Origin: Actinomadura chibensis NBRC 106107
GTDB lineage: Bacteria; Actinomycetota; Actinomycetes; Streptosporangiales; Streptosporangiaceae
DNA: 64,000 bases
Direction of reading: 5' to 3'
Assembly: GCF_001552135.1 (NCBI RefSeq)
Contig: NZ_BCQP01000044.1
Location: forward strand, 1-64,000
This document shows positions 17,199-25,566 of the stretch, in pieces. Below the pieces are notes generated by a model, which saw nothing but the letters and a program-made list of their open reading frames with translations, searched no databases and was not told where the DNA came from. A program made the position numbers and the translations under genes. The first letter of the stretch is position 1; every line of letters starts with the position of its first letter.

Positions 17199-18413
17199 AT
17201 GGCGATGGAGACCACGGCCGAATCCCCCGTCCCGGTGCGGACGGTCCTGCAGGCGGTGAGCGGCTGGATCGGCAGGCTCGGCCGCATCTGGGTCGAGGGC
17301 CAGATCACCGATCTCAACGCGCGCGGCGGCACGGTCTACGTCACGCTGCGCGACCCGGTGGCGAACATGTCGGTCCGGGTCGTCGGGCCGCGCGCCGTGT
17401 TCGAGGCGGCCGGGCCCGCCGTCGCCGACGGCGCCCGCGTGGTCGTGCACGCCAAGCCCGACTTCTGGATCAACAGGGGGACGTTCTCGCTCAGCGTCCT
17501 CGAAGTCCGCCCGGTCGGCGTCGGTGAGCTGCTGGCCCGGCTGGAGCGGCTCAAGGGCGTGCTGGCGGCGGAGGGCCTGTTCCGGCCGGAGCGCAAGCGG
17601 CCGCTCCCGTTCCTGCCCGGCAAGATCGGGCTGATCTGCGGGCGCGACTCCGACGCCGAGCACGACGTCCTGCAGAACGCGCGGCGGCGGTGGCCCGCCG
17701 TCGCGTTCCGGGTGGAGAACACCGCCGTGCAGGGCACCTACGCGGTCGGCGAGGTGATGGAGGCGCTGCGCGCGCTCGACGCCGACCCCGAGGTCGACGT
17801 GATCGTCATCGCCCGCGGCGGCGGCGCCATGGAGGACCTGCTGCCCTTCTCCGACGAGGCGCTCGTCCGCGCGGTCGCCGCCGCCCGCACCCCGGTGGTC
17901 AGCGCGATCGGCCACGAGCAGGACTCCCCCATCCTCGACCTCGTCGCGGACGTGCGGGCGTCCACCCCGACGGACGCGGCGAAGAAGACCGTCCCGGACG
18001 TGCGGGAGCAGCTCCAGCTCGTCCGGCAGCTGCGGGACCGGGGACGGCGCTGCCTGTCCGGGGCCGTCGAGCGGGAGCTGGCCTGGCTCGCGGCGGTCCG
18101 CTCGCGGCCCGCGCTGGCCGACCCGGTGCGCGAGGTCGAGCGGCAGTCCGAGCAGGTCGCGGCGCTGCGCGACCGCGCGCGGCGGTGCCTGTCCGGCGCC
18201 CTCGACCGGGCCGGGGACGAGCTGTCGCACACCCGCGCCCGGCTGCTCGCCCTGTCCCCCGCCGCGACGCTGGACCGCGGGTACGCGATCGTCCAGCGCG
18301 AGGACGCCTCGGTCGTGCGGGAGCCCGCGGAGGTCAAGGACGGCGAGCGGCTGCACGTCCGGCTCGCCGGAGGCCGCCTCGGGGTGACCGTGGCCGAGCG
18401 CGGGGAGCCATAG
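17199..18413 (+). CDS. xseA: Exodeoxyribonuclease VII large subunit
   Basis: 404 residues; ATG 17199. The N-terminal OB-fold (WIGRLGRIWVEGQITDLNARGGTVYVTLRD) binds single-stranded DNA. The catalytic domain carries GRDSDAEHDVL and the conserved IARGGGAMEDLLPFSDE and GHEQDSPILDLVADVRASTPTDAA motifs. The C-terminal coiled coil binds XseB. Exo VII trims ssDNA from both ends and releases cross-link repair intermediates. It is followed after 1 bp by xseB. Confidence 0.96.
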   Translation: MAMETTAESPVPVRTVLQAVSGWIGRLGRIWVEGQITDLNARGGTVYVTLRDPVANMSVRVVGPRAVFEAAGPAVADGARVVVHAKPDFWINRGTFSLSVLEVRPVGVGELLARLERLKGVLAAEGLFRPERKRPLPFLPGKIGLICGRDSDAEHDVLQNARRRWPAVAFRVENTAVQGTYAVGEVMEALRALDADPEVDVIVIARGGGAMEDLLPFSDEALVRAVAAARTPVVSAIGHEQDSPILDLVADVRASTPTDAAKKTVPDVREQLQLVRQLRDRGRRCLSGAVERELAWLAAVRSRPALADPVREVERQSEQVAALRDRARRCLSGALDRAGDELSHTRARLLALSPAATLDRGYAIVQREDASVVREPAEVKDGERLHVRLAGGRLGVTVAERGEP

Positions 18414-18414
18414 G

Positions 18415-18660
18415 GTGGGTCGGGTGGCCGAGGACAAGGAGACGGCGGACAAGCCGTCGTACGAGCAGGCGCGGGACGAGCTGGCGGACGTCGTCAGGCG
18501 GCTGGAGGCGGGCGGCCTGACGCTGGAGGAGTCCCTCGCGCTGTGGGAGCGGGGCGAGCGGCTCGCGGCCGTCTGCGAGGAGTGGCTGGAGGGCGCGCGG
18601 GCACGGCTCGCCGCGGCGCTGGACCGCCCGGAGAACGGCGACGCCCCGGCGCCCTTCTAA
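18415..18660 (+). CDS. xseB: Exodeoxyribonuclease VII small subunit
   Basis: 81 residues from GTG 18415 (GGGGAG about 8 nt upstream); GTG 18424 is possible. It shows the two-helix XseB fold: SYEQARDELADVVRRLEAGGLTLEESLALWERGERLA, and several XseB copies cap the XseA coiled coil. The last codons and stop lie in the first copy of an 18-bp tandem duplication. Confidence 0.94.
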   Translation: MGRVAEDKETADKPSYEQARDELADVVRRLEAGGLTLEESLALWERGERLAAVCEEWLEGARARLAAALDRPENGDAPAPF

Positions 18661-18683
18661 GAGCGCGGCGCCCTTCTAAGAGC
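18647..18683. repeat. 18-bp tandem duplication at the xseB/DUF4245 junction
   Basis: CGGCGCCCTTCTAAGAGC occurs at 18647-18664 and 18666-18683, separated by one base. The first copy holds the xseB stop (TAA 18658-18660). The second holds the stop of the convergent DUF4245 gene (18676-18678 on the minus strand). Confidence 0.9.
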
Positions 18684-19395
18684 CCGGTGTCGCGGTCGCC
18701 GACGGGGTGAGGCCGCCGCTCTTGGCCTGCGGCTTGAGCGCGGCGGCGAGGATCCCGAGCTCCGCGTAGGACGCGGTGCCGGTGACGACGAGGCTCGTCC
18801 CGTCCGGGAGGGTGCGGGCGAGGGTGTTGGCCTTCTTGCCCTTGTTGAGGTACGTCGTCCAGGCGACGCCGTTCACCGTCTGCGTCCCGGTCGGCTTGCT
18901 GCTGTTCGCCATGCGCGGGACGAACTCCGACGCCTTCTCGTTGCTCTGCTCCAGCGCCGCGTACTCGTCGCTCGGCGTCACGAACCCGAGGTGCCAGGCG
19001 ACGGGCTCCTTCCCGCCGGAGCCGAGCCCGGTCAGCCGGGAGCTGGTCGGACGCCACGCCGACGGCAGCCCCTCCGGCGCGTGCACGGTGTAGGGCGCGT
19101 CGCTGCGCATCGCCCAGAGCTGCGAGCCGTAGTCGACGGACTGCTCGACCTCGCTCTCGCTGCGCGGCGTGATCAGGTAGATCGCGAGGACGAGCACCAG
19201 GCAGGCGCCCATCGCCATCGCGAAGCCGCCGAGCCCGGTGGTCAGCCGCTTGTGCACGGCCGGGCTCACCTCGACCACGGGCCGCCCGCCGGAGGCGCCC
19301 TCCGGCGGCGCGTCGCCCGCGCCCGCGGCGGCGTCGGCGGCCTCGGCGGCGGCGGGTTCGGCGTCCGGGACGGAGGACGGGGTCTTGTCGGTCAC
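18676..19395 (-). CDS. DUF4245-domain single-pass membrane protein
   Basis: 239 residues from GTG 19395; GTG 19413 is an alternative because GGAGG lies only 2 nt from 19395. An acidic Ala-rich cytosolic N-terminus and one membrane helix (GGFAMAMGACLVLVLAIYLI) precede the extracytoplasmic DUF4245 domain (VDYGSQLWAMRSDAPYTVHAPEGLP onward). It is an orthologue by position of mycobacterial Rv1100, next to glpX. Function unknown. It follows the TetR gene by about 20 bp on the same strand. Confidence 0.85.
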   Translation of the reverse strand: MTDKTPSSVPDAEPAAAEAADAAAGAGDAPPEGASGGRPVVEVSPAVHKRLTTGLGGFAMAMGACLVLVLAIYLITPRSESEVEQSVDYGSQLWAMRSDAPYTVHAPEGLPSAWRPTSSRLTGLGSGGKEPVAWHLGFVTPSDEYAALEQSNEKASEFVPRMANSSKPTGTQTVNGVAWTTYLNKGKKANTLARTLPDGTSLVVTGTASYAELGILAAALKPQAKSGGLTPSATATPGS

Positions 19396-19415
19396 CCCTC
19401 CAGCATCCCGCACGG

Positions 19416-20081
19416 TCAGCCCCGTCCCGTACGGGGGTTCCTGATCGTGCCGACGATGGCCATGATCTCGCCCGCGAGGCGGCGCGCGGCGTCCTCGTCG
19501 TCCATCAGGGAGATCTCCGAGACCGCGCCCGCCATCGCGCCGGTCAGCACCATGACCAGGGCCTCGTCCACGCCGCCGTCGGCGGTGTGGAACAGGGCGG
19601 CGTTGCGGCGCGCCCACTTGCCGAGCCGCTGCCGCATGACCCGGTCGAAGCCGGGCGGGCCGTCGCCGGAGATGAACAGCCGGGACACGTGCCGCTGCTC
19701 CAGGCACCCGTCGAGGTAGGCGCCCGCGCCCGCGATGAACTGCCGCATCGGGTCGGTCTCGCCCGCCTCCCGGACGGCGTTGATCGCCTTGCGGGTGCGC
19801 TCCTGCTGCCCCGCCTGGAACTCCTCGAACAGCGTCAGGTACAGGTCGGCCTTGCCGTTGAAGTGGTGGTACAGGCTGCCGACGCTCGCGCCGGCCCTGG
19901 CGACGATGTCGGTCACCGCGGCCTGGGCGAAGCCCGACTCGCAGAAGACGTCCCGGGCCGCGGCCAGCAGGGCGCCGCGCGTGGCCGCCCCGCGATCGGA
20001 GGTGCGCGCGGGGGTGTCGGCGGTGGCCGCGTCCCCGTTCCGCGTCACCTCACCGGACGGCACGTCGATGTGGCTGCTCAT
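19416..20081 (-). CDS. TetR-family transcriptional regulator
   Basis: 221 residues; ATG 20081. After a ~30-residue polar leader the HTH reads TRGALLAAARDVFCESGFAQAAVTDIVARAGASVGSLYHHF, typical TetR with recognition helix SVGSLYHHFNGK. The C-terminal ligand/dimer domain is helical with an LxMxLTGAMAG helix. It is divergent from glpX (193 bp) and co-oriented with DUF4245; either could be its target. No clear dyad was found in the intergenic region. Confidence 0.88.
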   Translation of the reverse strand: MSSHIDVPSGEVTRNGDAATADTPARTSDRGAATRGALLAAARDVFCESGFAQAAVTDIVARAGASVGSLYHHFNGKADLYLTLFEEFQAGQQERTRKAINAVREAGETDPMRQFIAGAGAYLDGCLEQRHVSRLFISGDGPPGFDRVMRQRLGKWARRNAALFHTADGGVDEALVMVLTGAMAGAVSEISLMDDEDAARRLAGEIMAIVGTIRNPRTGRG

Positions 20082-20273
20082 GATGCCTGAGATTACGCCC
20101 TCTCCCAGGGGGAAACGATCCCTTGCCCGGGCGACCGTCAAATCCGTCTCGGGGCCGTACGTGGCCATCCGTGCCGGTACGCACCGCGGTGCGGCTGGTC
20201 TGGTCCAATTTGTTGCCGGACGTCCGGCCCACGGAGAATCCGACTGACCACCGACCGAAAGGGCCGCGCCGCC

Positions 20274-21368
20274 ATGCACGATGCCGTGTCCAACCCCGCC
20301 TCCGCCGCCGCCTCCGCCGGCGCCGTCTCCGCCCCCGCCGAGGAGACCGGCGTCTCGTCCCCGCTCGCGACCGAGCCCGCGGCGCCGGACCGCAACCTCG
20401 CGATGGAGCTCGTCCGCGTCACCGAGGCCGCCGCGATGGCCGCCGCCCGCTGGGTCGGGCGGGGCGACAAGAACGGCGCGGACGGGGCCGCCGTGAACGC
20501 CATGCGGCAACTGATCAACACCGTGTCCATGCGGGGCGTGGTGGTGATCGGCGAGGGCGAGAAGGACAACGCGCCCATGCTCTACAACGGCGAGGAGGTC
20601 GGGGACGGCTCCGGCGCGGAGTGCGACGTCGCGGTCGACCCGGTCGACGGGACGCGGCTGACCGCGCTCGGCATGAGCAACGCGATCGCGGTGCTGTCGG
20701 TGGCGCCGCGCGGGTCGATGTTCGACCCGTCCGCCGTGTTCTACATGGAGAAGCTCGTGACCGGCCCGGAGGCGGCGGACGCCGTCGACATCGAGCGGCC
20801 GATCGCGGACAACATCCGCGCGATCGCCCGCGCCAAGGGCTCCTCGCCGAACGACGTGACCGTCTGCATCCTGGACCGCCCCCGGCACGAGGGCATCGTC
20901 AAGGAGGTCCGGGAGGCGGGCGCGCGGATCAAGTTCATCCTGGACGGCGACGTCGCCGGCGCGATCATGGCGTCCCGGCCCGGCACCGGCGTGGACCTGC
21001 TGCTCGGCATCGGCGGCACCCCGGAGGGCATCATCGCGGCGTGCGCGATCAAGGCGCTGGGCGGGGTGATCCAGGGCCGGTTGTGGCCGCAGGACGACGC
21101 CGAGCGGCGCAAGGCGACGGAGGCGGGACACGACCTCGGCCGCGTCCTGACCACCGACGACCTCGTGACCTCCGACGACGTGTTCTTCGCCGCGACCGGC
21201 ATCACCGACGGGGAGCTGGTCGACGGCGTCCGGTACAGCAAGGGCACGGCCGTCACGCACTCGCTCGTGATGCGCTCCCGCAGCGGGACGATCCGGACGA
21301 TCTCCAGCGAGCACCAGCTCAGCAAGCTGCGTGCCTACAGCGCGATCAACTTCGACACCGCCGTGTAG
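20274..21368 (+). CDS. glpX: Fructose-1,6-bisphosphatase class II
   Basis: 364 residues; ATG 20274. It hydrolyses fructose-1,6-bisphosphate to fructose-6-phosphate in gluconeogenesis. The metal and phosphate sites are visible: GEGEKDNAPML, DVAVDPVDGT, IKFILDGDVAGAI and GIGGTPEGIIAA. A ~30-residue Ala/Ser-rich N-terminal extension precedes DRNLAMELVRVTEAAA. As in mycobacteria, where GlpX is the main FBPase, it lies beside a DUF4245 gene and near fumarase genes. Confidence 0.96.
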   Translation: MHDAVSNPASAAASAGAVSAPAEETGVSSPLATEPAAPDRNLAMELVRVTEAAAMAAARWVGRGDKNGADGAAVNAMRQLINTVSMRGVVVIGEGEKDNAPMLYNGEEVGDGSGAECDVAVDPVDGTRLTALGMSNAIAVLSVAPRGSMFDPSAVFYMEKLVTGPEAADAVDIERPIADNIRAIARAKGSSPNDVTVCILDRPRHEGIVKEVREAGARIKFILDGDVAGAIMASRPGTGVDLLLGIGGTPEGIIAACAIKALGGVIQGRLWPQDDAERRKATEAGHDLGRVLTTDDLVTSDDVFFAATGITDGELVDGVRYSKGTAVTHSLVMRSRSGTIRTISSEHQLSKLRAYSAINFDTAV

Positions 21369-21387
21369 GCCCCGGGGCGCGCGGCGG

Positions 21388-22008
21388 CTAGCGGCCGCGG
21401 CCGAGGCGGCCCCGCACGCGCGAGCGCAGCGTCCGCTTCGGCGTCCGCACCCGCACCGACCCGAAGATCAGCGTGCCGCCGACCTCGATCGTCGGCCCCT
21501 CGGCCGCCGGGCGGGCGCGCAGGTCGCGGGTGCTGAGGATGGTGCGGCCGGTGACGTCGACGCGGACGCCGTCCGGCACGAGCAGCCTGATCCGCCCGCC
21601 GAGCACGAGGGAGTCGACGACGATGTGGCGCCGCTGCAGGACGGCCTCGCGCAGGTCGAGCTCGACCGTCCCGAACATGGCGAGCAGGGGGAGCTTCACG
21701 GGGACGACCCAGCGCCCGTCGCGGCGGGTGCGTCCGAAGAAGACCGAGACGGGGCGGTCGTCCACCAGGATGGGCTGGGCCTCCGCCGGGATGAGGTCGG
21801 CGGTGAGCCCGGTCAGCTCGCCGAGCGTGCGGGCGGCGAAGGCGCGTCCCGCGCGGTCGGCGTGCTCGTCGGCGGTGAGCCTGCCGTCCGCGAGGGCCTC
21901 GCCGAGGACGGCGGCGACCCGCTCGCGGTCGGCGTCGGACGCGCGCAGGTCGCGCACGGGCGTCGCCTTCCCGGCCGCGGGGCGGGGCCGGTCTTCGGGG
22001 TGGGGCAC
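21388..22008 (-). CDS. DUF1707 / LiaF-like C-terminal domain protein
   Basis: 206 residues; GTG 22008 (GTG 22010 is out of frame). The DUF1707 module occupies roughly residues 15-70 (DLRASDADRERVAAVLGEALADGRLTADEH), a SHOCT-like helical hairpin. The C-terminal ~120 residues form a beta-rich DUF2154/LiaF-like domain with ELDLREAVLQRRHIVVDSLVLGG. No membrane helix is visible. Such proteins are linked to envelope-stress signalling in actinomycetes by family only. It is divergent from the ABC exporter. Confidence 0.85.
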   Translation of the reverse strand: MPHPEDRPRPAAGKATPVRDLRASDADRERVAAVLGEALADGRLTADEHADRAGRAFAARTLGELTGLTADLIPAEAQPILVDDRPVSVFFGRTRRDGRWVVPVKLPLLAMFGTVELDLREAVLQRRHIVVDSLVLGGRIRLLVPDGVRVDVTGRTILSTRDLRARPAAEGPTIEVGGTLIFGSVRVRTPKRTLRSRVRGRLGRGR

Positions 22009-22056
22009 ACCAGAAGGTTAGCCGCCGCGCCGGGCCGGGGCCCCACCGGAAAACGG

Positions 22057-22094
22057 TTGGGGTTATGTCAACGAATTTTCCTACTGTAAGGGCA
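22057..22094 (+). promoter_or_regulatory. Candidate leaderless promoter of the ABC exporter
   Basis: TACTGT at 22082-22087 lies 6 nt before ATG 22094, with TTGGGG at 22057-22062 (19-nt spacer). There is no Shine-Dalgarno sequence. This spacing implies transcription starts at or next to the A of ATG. Confidence 0.5.
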
Positions 22095-23047
22095 TGACCT
22101 TGCAACGTGCGCGGATCGCCGCCGCCCAGGCGAGCTCCGGCGCGGCGGCGATCAGCCTCCGCGGCGTGGTGAAACGGTTCGGCGACTTCACCGCCGTGGA
22201 CGGGCTGGACCTGGAGGTCCCCACCGGCGTCTGCCTCGGCCTGCTCGGCCCGAACGGGGCCGGGAAGTCGACCACGATGAAGATGCTGACCGCGCAGGCG
22301 ATCGCGGACGAGGGCGAGATCGAGGTGCTGGGGTTCGGCGTCCCGCGCGAGTCGAAGCGGGCGCGGGCGGCGATGGGCGTCGTCCCGCAGCAGGACAACC
22401 TGGACGAGGAGCTGACCGCCCGCGAGAACCTGGAGGTGTTCGCGCACCTGTACCGGGTGCCGCGGAAGGCGCGGCGGCAGGCCGTGGACGACGCGCTGGA
22501 GATCGCGCACCTGACCGGGCGGCAGTTCACGAAGGTGGACGACCTGTCCGGCGGCATGCGGCGGCGGCTGCTGATCGCGCGGGGGCTCGTGCACCGTCCC
22601 GCCCTGGTGCTGCTGGACGAGCCGACCGTCGGCCTCGACCCGCAGGTCAGGGCCGAGCTGTGGGGCCTGATCGACGGGCTGCGGGCGCGCGGGACGACCG
22701 TCCTCATGTCCACGCACTACATCGAGGAGGCGGAGCGGCTGGCGGACGAGTGCGCGCTGATGTCGCACGGCCGGGTGATCGCCCGGGGCTCGCCCGCCGA
22801 CCTCGTCGCCGAGTACGCGGGCGACCGGGTCGTCGAGCACTACGGGCCGCCGGACCGGCTGACGGAGGTGGAGCGGCTGGCGCGGGCGTCCGGGCTGCCG
22901 ACCCGCCGCACCGGCCCGTCGGTGTCGGTGCTGAAGGCCGAGTCGATCCCGCCGTCCCTGGAGGACGAGCTGGGCCCGGACGGCGTCCGCCGCGCCGCCA
23001 ACCTGGAGGACGTGTTCGTGGTGCTGACTGGGGAGCGAGTGGAATGA
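22094..23047 (+). CDS. ABC transporter ATP-binding protein (DrrA/NodI type)
   Basis: 317 residues; ATG 22094, probably leaderless. Walker A GPNGAGKST (52-60), Q-loop VVPQQDNLDEELT, signature LSGGMRRRL, Walker B LVLLDEPTVGLDP and switch His in STHYIEEAERLADE are all intact. The C-terminal ~90 residues are the accessory domain of drug/antibiotic exporters. It pairs with the ABC-2 permease downstream. The stop TGA overlaps an ATG that begins repeat copy 2. Confidence 0.93.
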   Translation: MTLQRARIAAAQASSGAAAISLRGVVKRFGDFTAVDGLDLEVPTGVCLGLLGPNGAGKSTTMKMLTAQAIADEGEIEVLGFGVPRESKRARAAMGVVPQQDNLDEELTARENLEVFAHLYRVPRKARRQAVDDALEIAHLTGRQFTKVDDLSGGMRRRLLIARGLVHRPALVLLDEPTVGLDPQVRAELWGLIDGLRARGTTVLMSTHYIEEAERLADECALMSHGRVIARGSPADLVAEYAGDRVVEHYGPPDRLTEVERLARASGLPTRRTGPSVSVLKAESIPPSLEDELGPDGVRRAANLEDVFVVLTGERVE

Positions 23048-23103
23048 GCGAAGCGAACCGGGGGTGCGGGGGGTCGTCCCCCCGCGGGGAGCGGGAATGA
23101 GCG
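23041..23103 (+). repeat. Dispersed hairpin repeat, copy 2 (ABC ATPase/permease junction)
   Basis: GGAATGAGCG is duplicated at 23041-23050 and 23094-23103. Between the copies lie AAGCGAACC and a GGGGGG-TCGT-CCCCCC hairpin. It aligns with the copy at 12443-12507. See findings. Confidence 0.65.
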
Positions 23104-23894
23104 TCCAGACTGAGCGGGCGCCGCGGTTGCGGCGGTTCGAGATGGCGCCGGTGCGGGGCATCTGGCGGCACGAGCTGGCCCTCTACAAGCGGTACTGGAA
23201 GTCGCAGTCGTTCGCCTCGATGGTGGAGCCGACGTTCTTCCTGCTCGCGTTCGGCTACGGGTTCGGCTCGATGGTCGCGGTGATCGGGAACTACCGGTAC
23301 CTGGACTTCGTCGCGACCGGCGTGGTCGGGACGGCCGCGCTGTTCACGTCGGTGTTCCCGGGGATGTTCAACGGCTACATCAGGCGCGTGTTCCAGCACA
23401 CCTACGACGGGATGCTGGCCGCGCCGGTGGACGTCCACGAGCTGGTCACGGGCGAGGCGCTGTGGATCGCGGCGAAGTCGGCGGTGTACTCGTGCACGCC
23501 GATCGTCGTCGGCATGTTCTTCGGCCTCGACCCGGCGCCGGGGATGCTGCTCGTCCCGTTCGTGACGTTCTTCACCGCGCTCGGGTTCGGGCTGTTCGGC
23601 ATGTGGACGTCGTCGGTCGTCCCGTCGATCAACTCGTTCGACTACGTGATCACCGGGGTCGTGACGCCGCTGTTCCTGATCGCCGGGACGTTCTTCCCGA
23701 TCGACTCGCTGCCGGAGTGGGCGCAGAAGGTCTCCTACCTCAACCCGCTCTACCACTGCGTGGAGCTGGTCCGGGACGCGGTCTTCGGCCTCGACCCGCT
23801 GGCCGACCTCGGGCATCTCGCCGGGCTGATCGCGTTCGCCGCGCTGATGTGGCTGATCGCCGTGCGCGGGATGCGCCGGCGGCTCATCGCCTGA
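23097..23894 (+). CDS. ABC-2-type permease (NodJ/DrrB-like)
   Basis: 265 residues from ATG 23097, preceded by GGGGAGCGGGA. Six membrane helices are visible, with the ABC-2 signature region around LNPLYHCVELVRDAVFG and TPLFLIAGTFFPIDSLPEWAQ. It forms an exporter with the upstream ATPase. The hairpin repeat separates the two genes by 49 bp where an ATGA overlap would otherwise be expected. Confidence 0.9.
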   Translation: MSVQTERAPRLRRFEMAPVRGIWRHELALYKRYWKSQSFASMVEPTFFLLAFGYGFGSMVAVIGNYRYLDFVATGVVGTAALFTSVFPGMFNGYIRRVFQHTYDGMLAAPVDVHELVTGEALWIAAKSAVYSCTPIVVGMFFGLDPAPGMLLVPFVTFFTALGFGLFGMWTSSVVPSINSFDYVITGVVTPLFLIAGTFFPIDSLPEWAQKVSYLNPLYHCVELVRDAVFGLDPLADLGHLAGLIAFAALMWLIAVRGMRRRLIA

Positions 23895-23998
23895 CGGTCC
23901 GGGACCGGTCCCGGACGGGGCGTTGACCTGTGCCGTAACCTGTCCCTACGCTGACGCGAATCTTATTCACGTTGCGCGGCGGAGAAGGGCGGGGCGGC

Positions 23999-25246
23999 AT
24001 GGGCGAGGGCAGCCGCACGGGCCGGGCGGTCACCGGACGGGACCGCCGGGCCCGGTCCGCCGCGTACGCGGCGTTCGCGGTCCAGGGGCTCTGTTTCGCC
24101 TCGCTCGTCACGCAGGTCCCGCGGATCCAGGACTCGCACCGGCTCAGCGACGCGACGCTGTCGCTGGTGCTGCTGATGGTGCCGCTGATCGCCGGGGTGG
24201 GCAGCGTCGCGTCCGGGGCGCTGTTCGCGCGGTTCGGCAGCGGTCCGGTGCTGCGCGCGTCCCAGCCCGCCGTCGCCGTCACGATCGCGCTGATCGGCCT
24301 CACCGGCGACAACGACGCGGCCCTCTACGCGGCGGTCGCGGCGTTCGGGCTGTTCGTCGGGGCCGTGGACGCGTCCATGAACGCGCAGGCCGTCGCGGTC
24401 GAACGGCGGTACGGGGTCAGCCTGATCACCGGCTTCTACGCGGTGTGGAGCGTCGCCGGGATCCTCGGCGGGCTGTGGGCGTCCCTCACCAACAAGATCG
24501 ATCTGCCGCTGTTCGCCGGTTTCGCGATCGCCGCCGGGGTGGGGGCCGTCGCGTCGCTCGCCACCGGGCGCGGGCTCTACCGGCGCGCCGAGGAGGGCGA
24601 CGGGCCGACCGCCGCCGAGCTGAAGGCCGCCGGACGCCGGGTGCCGTGGCGGCCGATCCTCGTCGTCGGCGCCGCGATGGCCGTCGCCTACCTCGCCGAC
24701 TCCGCGATCTCCAGCTATGGCGCCAAGTACCTGGACGACGAGCTGTCCGCGAGCGACTGGGTCGCGCCGCTCGGCTACGTCGCCTACCAGGTCACGATGG
24801 TGGTGAGCCGGGCGGTCGCGGACCTCGCCGTCCGGCGGTCGGGGGCGGTGCGGGTCGTCCGGCTCGGCGGGGCGGTGGGGCTCGCCGGGATGGCGGGCGT
24901 GGTGGCGGCGCCGAACGCCGCCGTCGCGATCGCCGCGTTCGCGGTCGCGGGGCTCGGGCTGAGCGTGATCGCCCCGGTGTCCTTCTCCGCCGCCGGACGC
25001 GTCGACCCGACCGGCCTCGGCGTGGCCGTCGCCCGCGTGAACGTCTTCAACTACGTCGGGTTCGTGCTGGGCGCGGCCGTGGTCGGGGCGATCGCGCCGC
25101 TCAGCGCCGACCACGGGCTGCGGATCGCGTTCGTCGTCCCGGCGGCGCTGGTCCTGGTCGTGTTCGCGACGGCGCGGGGCTTCGCCCCGGACCCGGTCGA
25201 GGGGGCGCGGCCCGACGCACCGGCGATGGAGCGTCCGATGGCGTGA
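23999..25246 (+). CDS. MFS transporter (YbjJ/fucose-permease-like)
   Basis: 415 residues from ATG 23999 behind GGAGAAGG; TTG 23972 is less likely. Twelve helices, a GSGPVLRAS loop in place of motif A, and FAVAGLGLSVIAPVSFSAAGR and VARVNVFNYVGFVLGAAVVG in the C-half resemble YbjJ-type permeases. Substrate unknown. It is a monocistronic unit ending at a strong hairpin shared with the convergent small gene. Confidence 0.85.
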   Translation: MGEGSRTGRAVTGRDRRARSAAYAAFAVQGLCFASLVTQVPRIQDSHRLSDATLSLVLLMVPLIAGVGSVASGALFARFGSGPVLRASQPAVAVTIALIGLTGDNDAALYAAVAAFGLFVGAVDASMNAQAVAVERRYGVSLITGFYAVWSVAGILGGLWASLTNKIDLPLFAGFAIAAGVGAVASLATGRGLYRRAEEGDGPTAAELKAAGRRVPWRPILVVGAAMAVAYLADSAISSYGAKYLDDELSASDWVAPLGYVAYQVTMVVSRAVADLAVRRSGAVRVVRLGGAVGLAGMAGVVAAPNAAVAIAAFAVAGLGLSVIAPVSFSAAGRVDPTGLGVAVARVNVFNYVGFVLGAAVVGAIAPLSADHGLRIAFVVPAALVLVVFATARGFAPDPVEGARPDAPAMERPMA

Positions 25247-25255
25247 CGCGTGCGC

Positions 25256-25295
25256 GAGGGCCCTCGCCCGCGCCGGAGCGCGGGCGGGGGCCCTC
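25256..25295. terminator. Bidirectional intrinsic terminator
   Basis: An 18-bp stem (25256-25273 with 25278-25295, one G-T wobble) and a CGGA loop between the convergent MFS gene and the small gene at 25307. No U-tract, as is usual in actinomycetes. Confidence 0.82.
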
Positions 25296-25306
25296 GGGCG
25301 TGCGGG

Positions 25307-25537
25307 TCAGGCGTCTTCGAGGGCTTTGATCGCGCGCTCGCCCTCGGCCTGGGCCTGTTCCGGCGTCAGGTCGGTCAGGGCGCGGCTCAGCGCCACCTCG
25401 GCGGCGTCGGCCGCCGCCCGCAGCGTGACGGCGTGCTCCTGCGCCCTTTCGAGGTCGCCCAGGCCGACGCAGTCGAAGGCCACCTGCGCGTCGTGGCCCG
25501 CCATCTTGAGCTGCCGCGCGGCCTCTTCCAGACTCAT
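25307..25537 (-). CDS. Small all-helical hypothetical protein
   Basis: 76 residues; ATG 25537 with GGAGGT at ideal spacing and normal high-GC codon bias, so it is a real gene. Predicted as two or three amphipathic helices (MSLEEAARQLKMAGHDAQVAF, LERAQEHAVTLRAAADAAEVAL, TPEQAQAEGERAIKALEDA) with a single Cys. No known domain is recognised. It is monocistronic, flanked by a terminator and the convergent MFS gene. Confidence 0.75.
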   Translation of the reverse strand: MSLEEAARQLKMAGHDAQVAFDCVGLGDLERAQEHAVTLRAAADAAEVALSRALTDLTPEQAQAEGERAIKALEDA

Positions 25538-25566
25538 GCATACCTCCTACACCGGGGATGCTGTTC

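Noticed and set aside
23044..23100. 18-codon open frame inside the hairpin repeat
   Set aside because: It is generated by the repeat, has no own ribosome site and is absent from copy 1.
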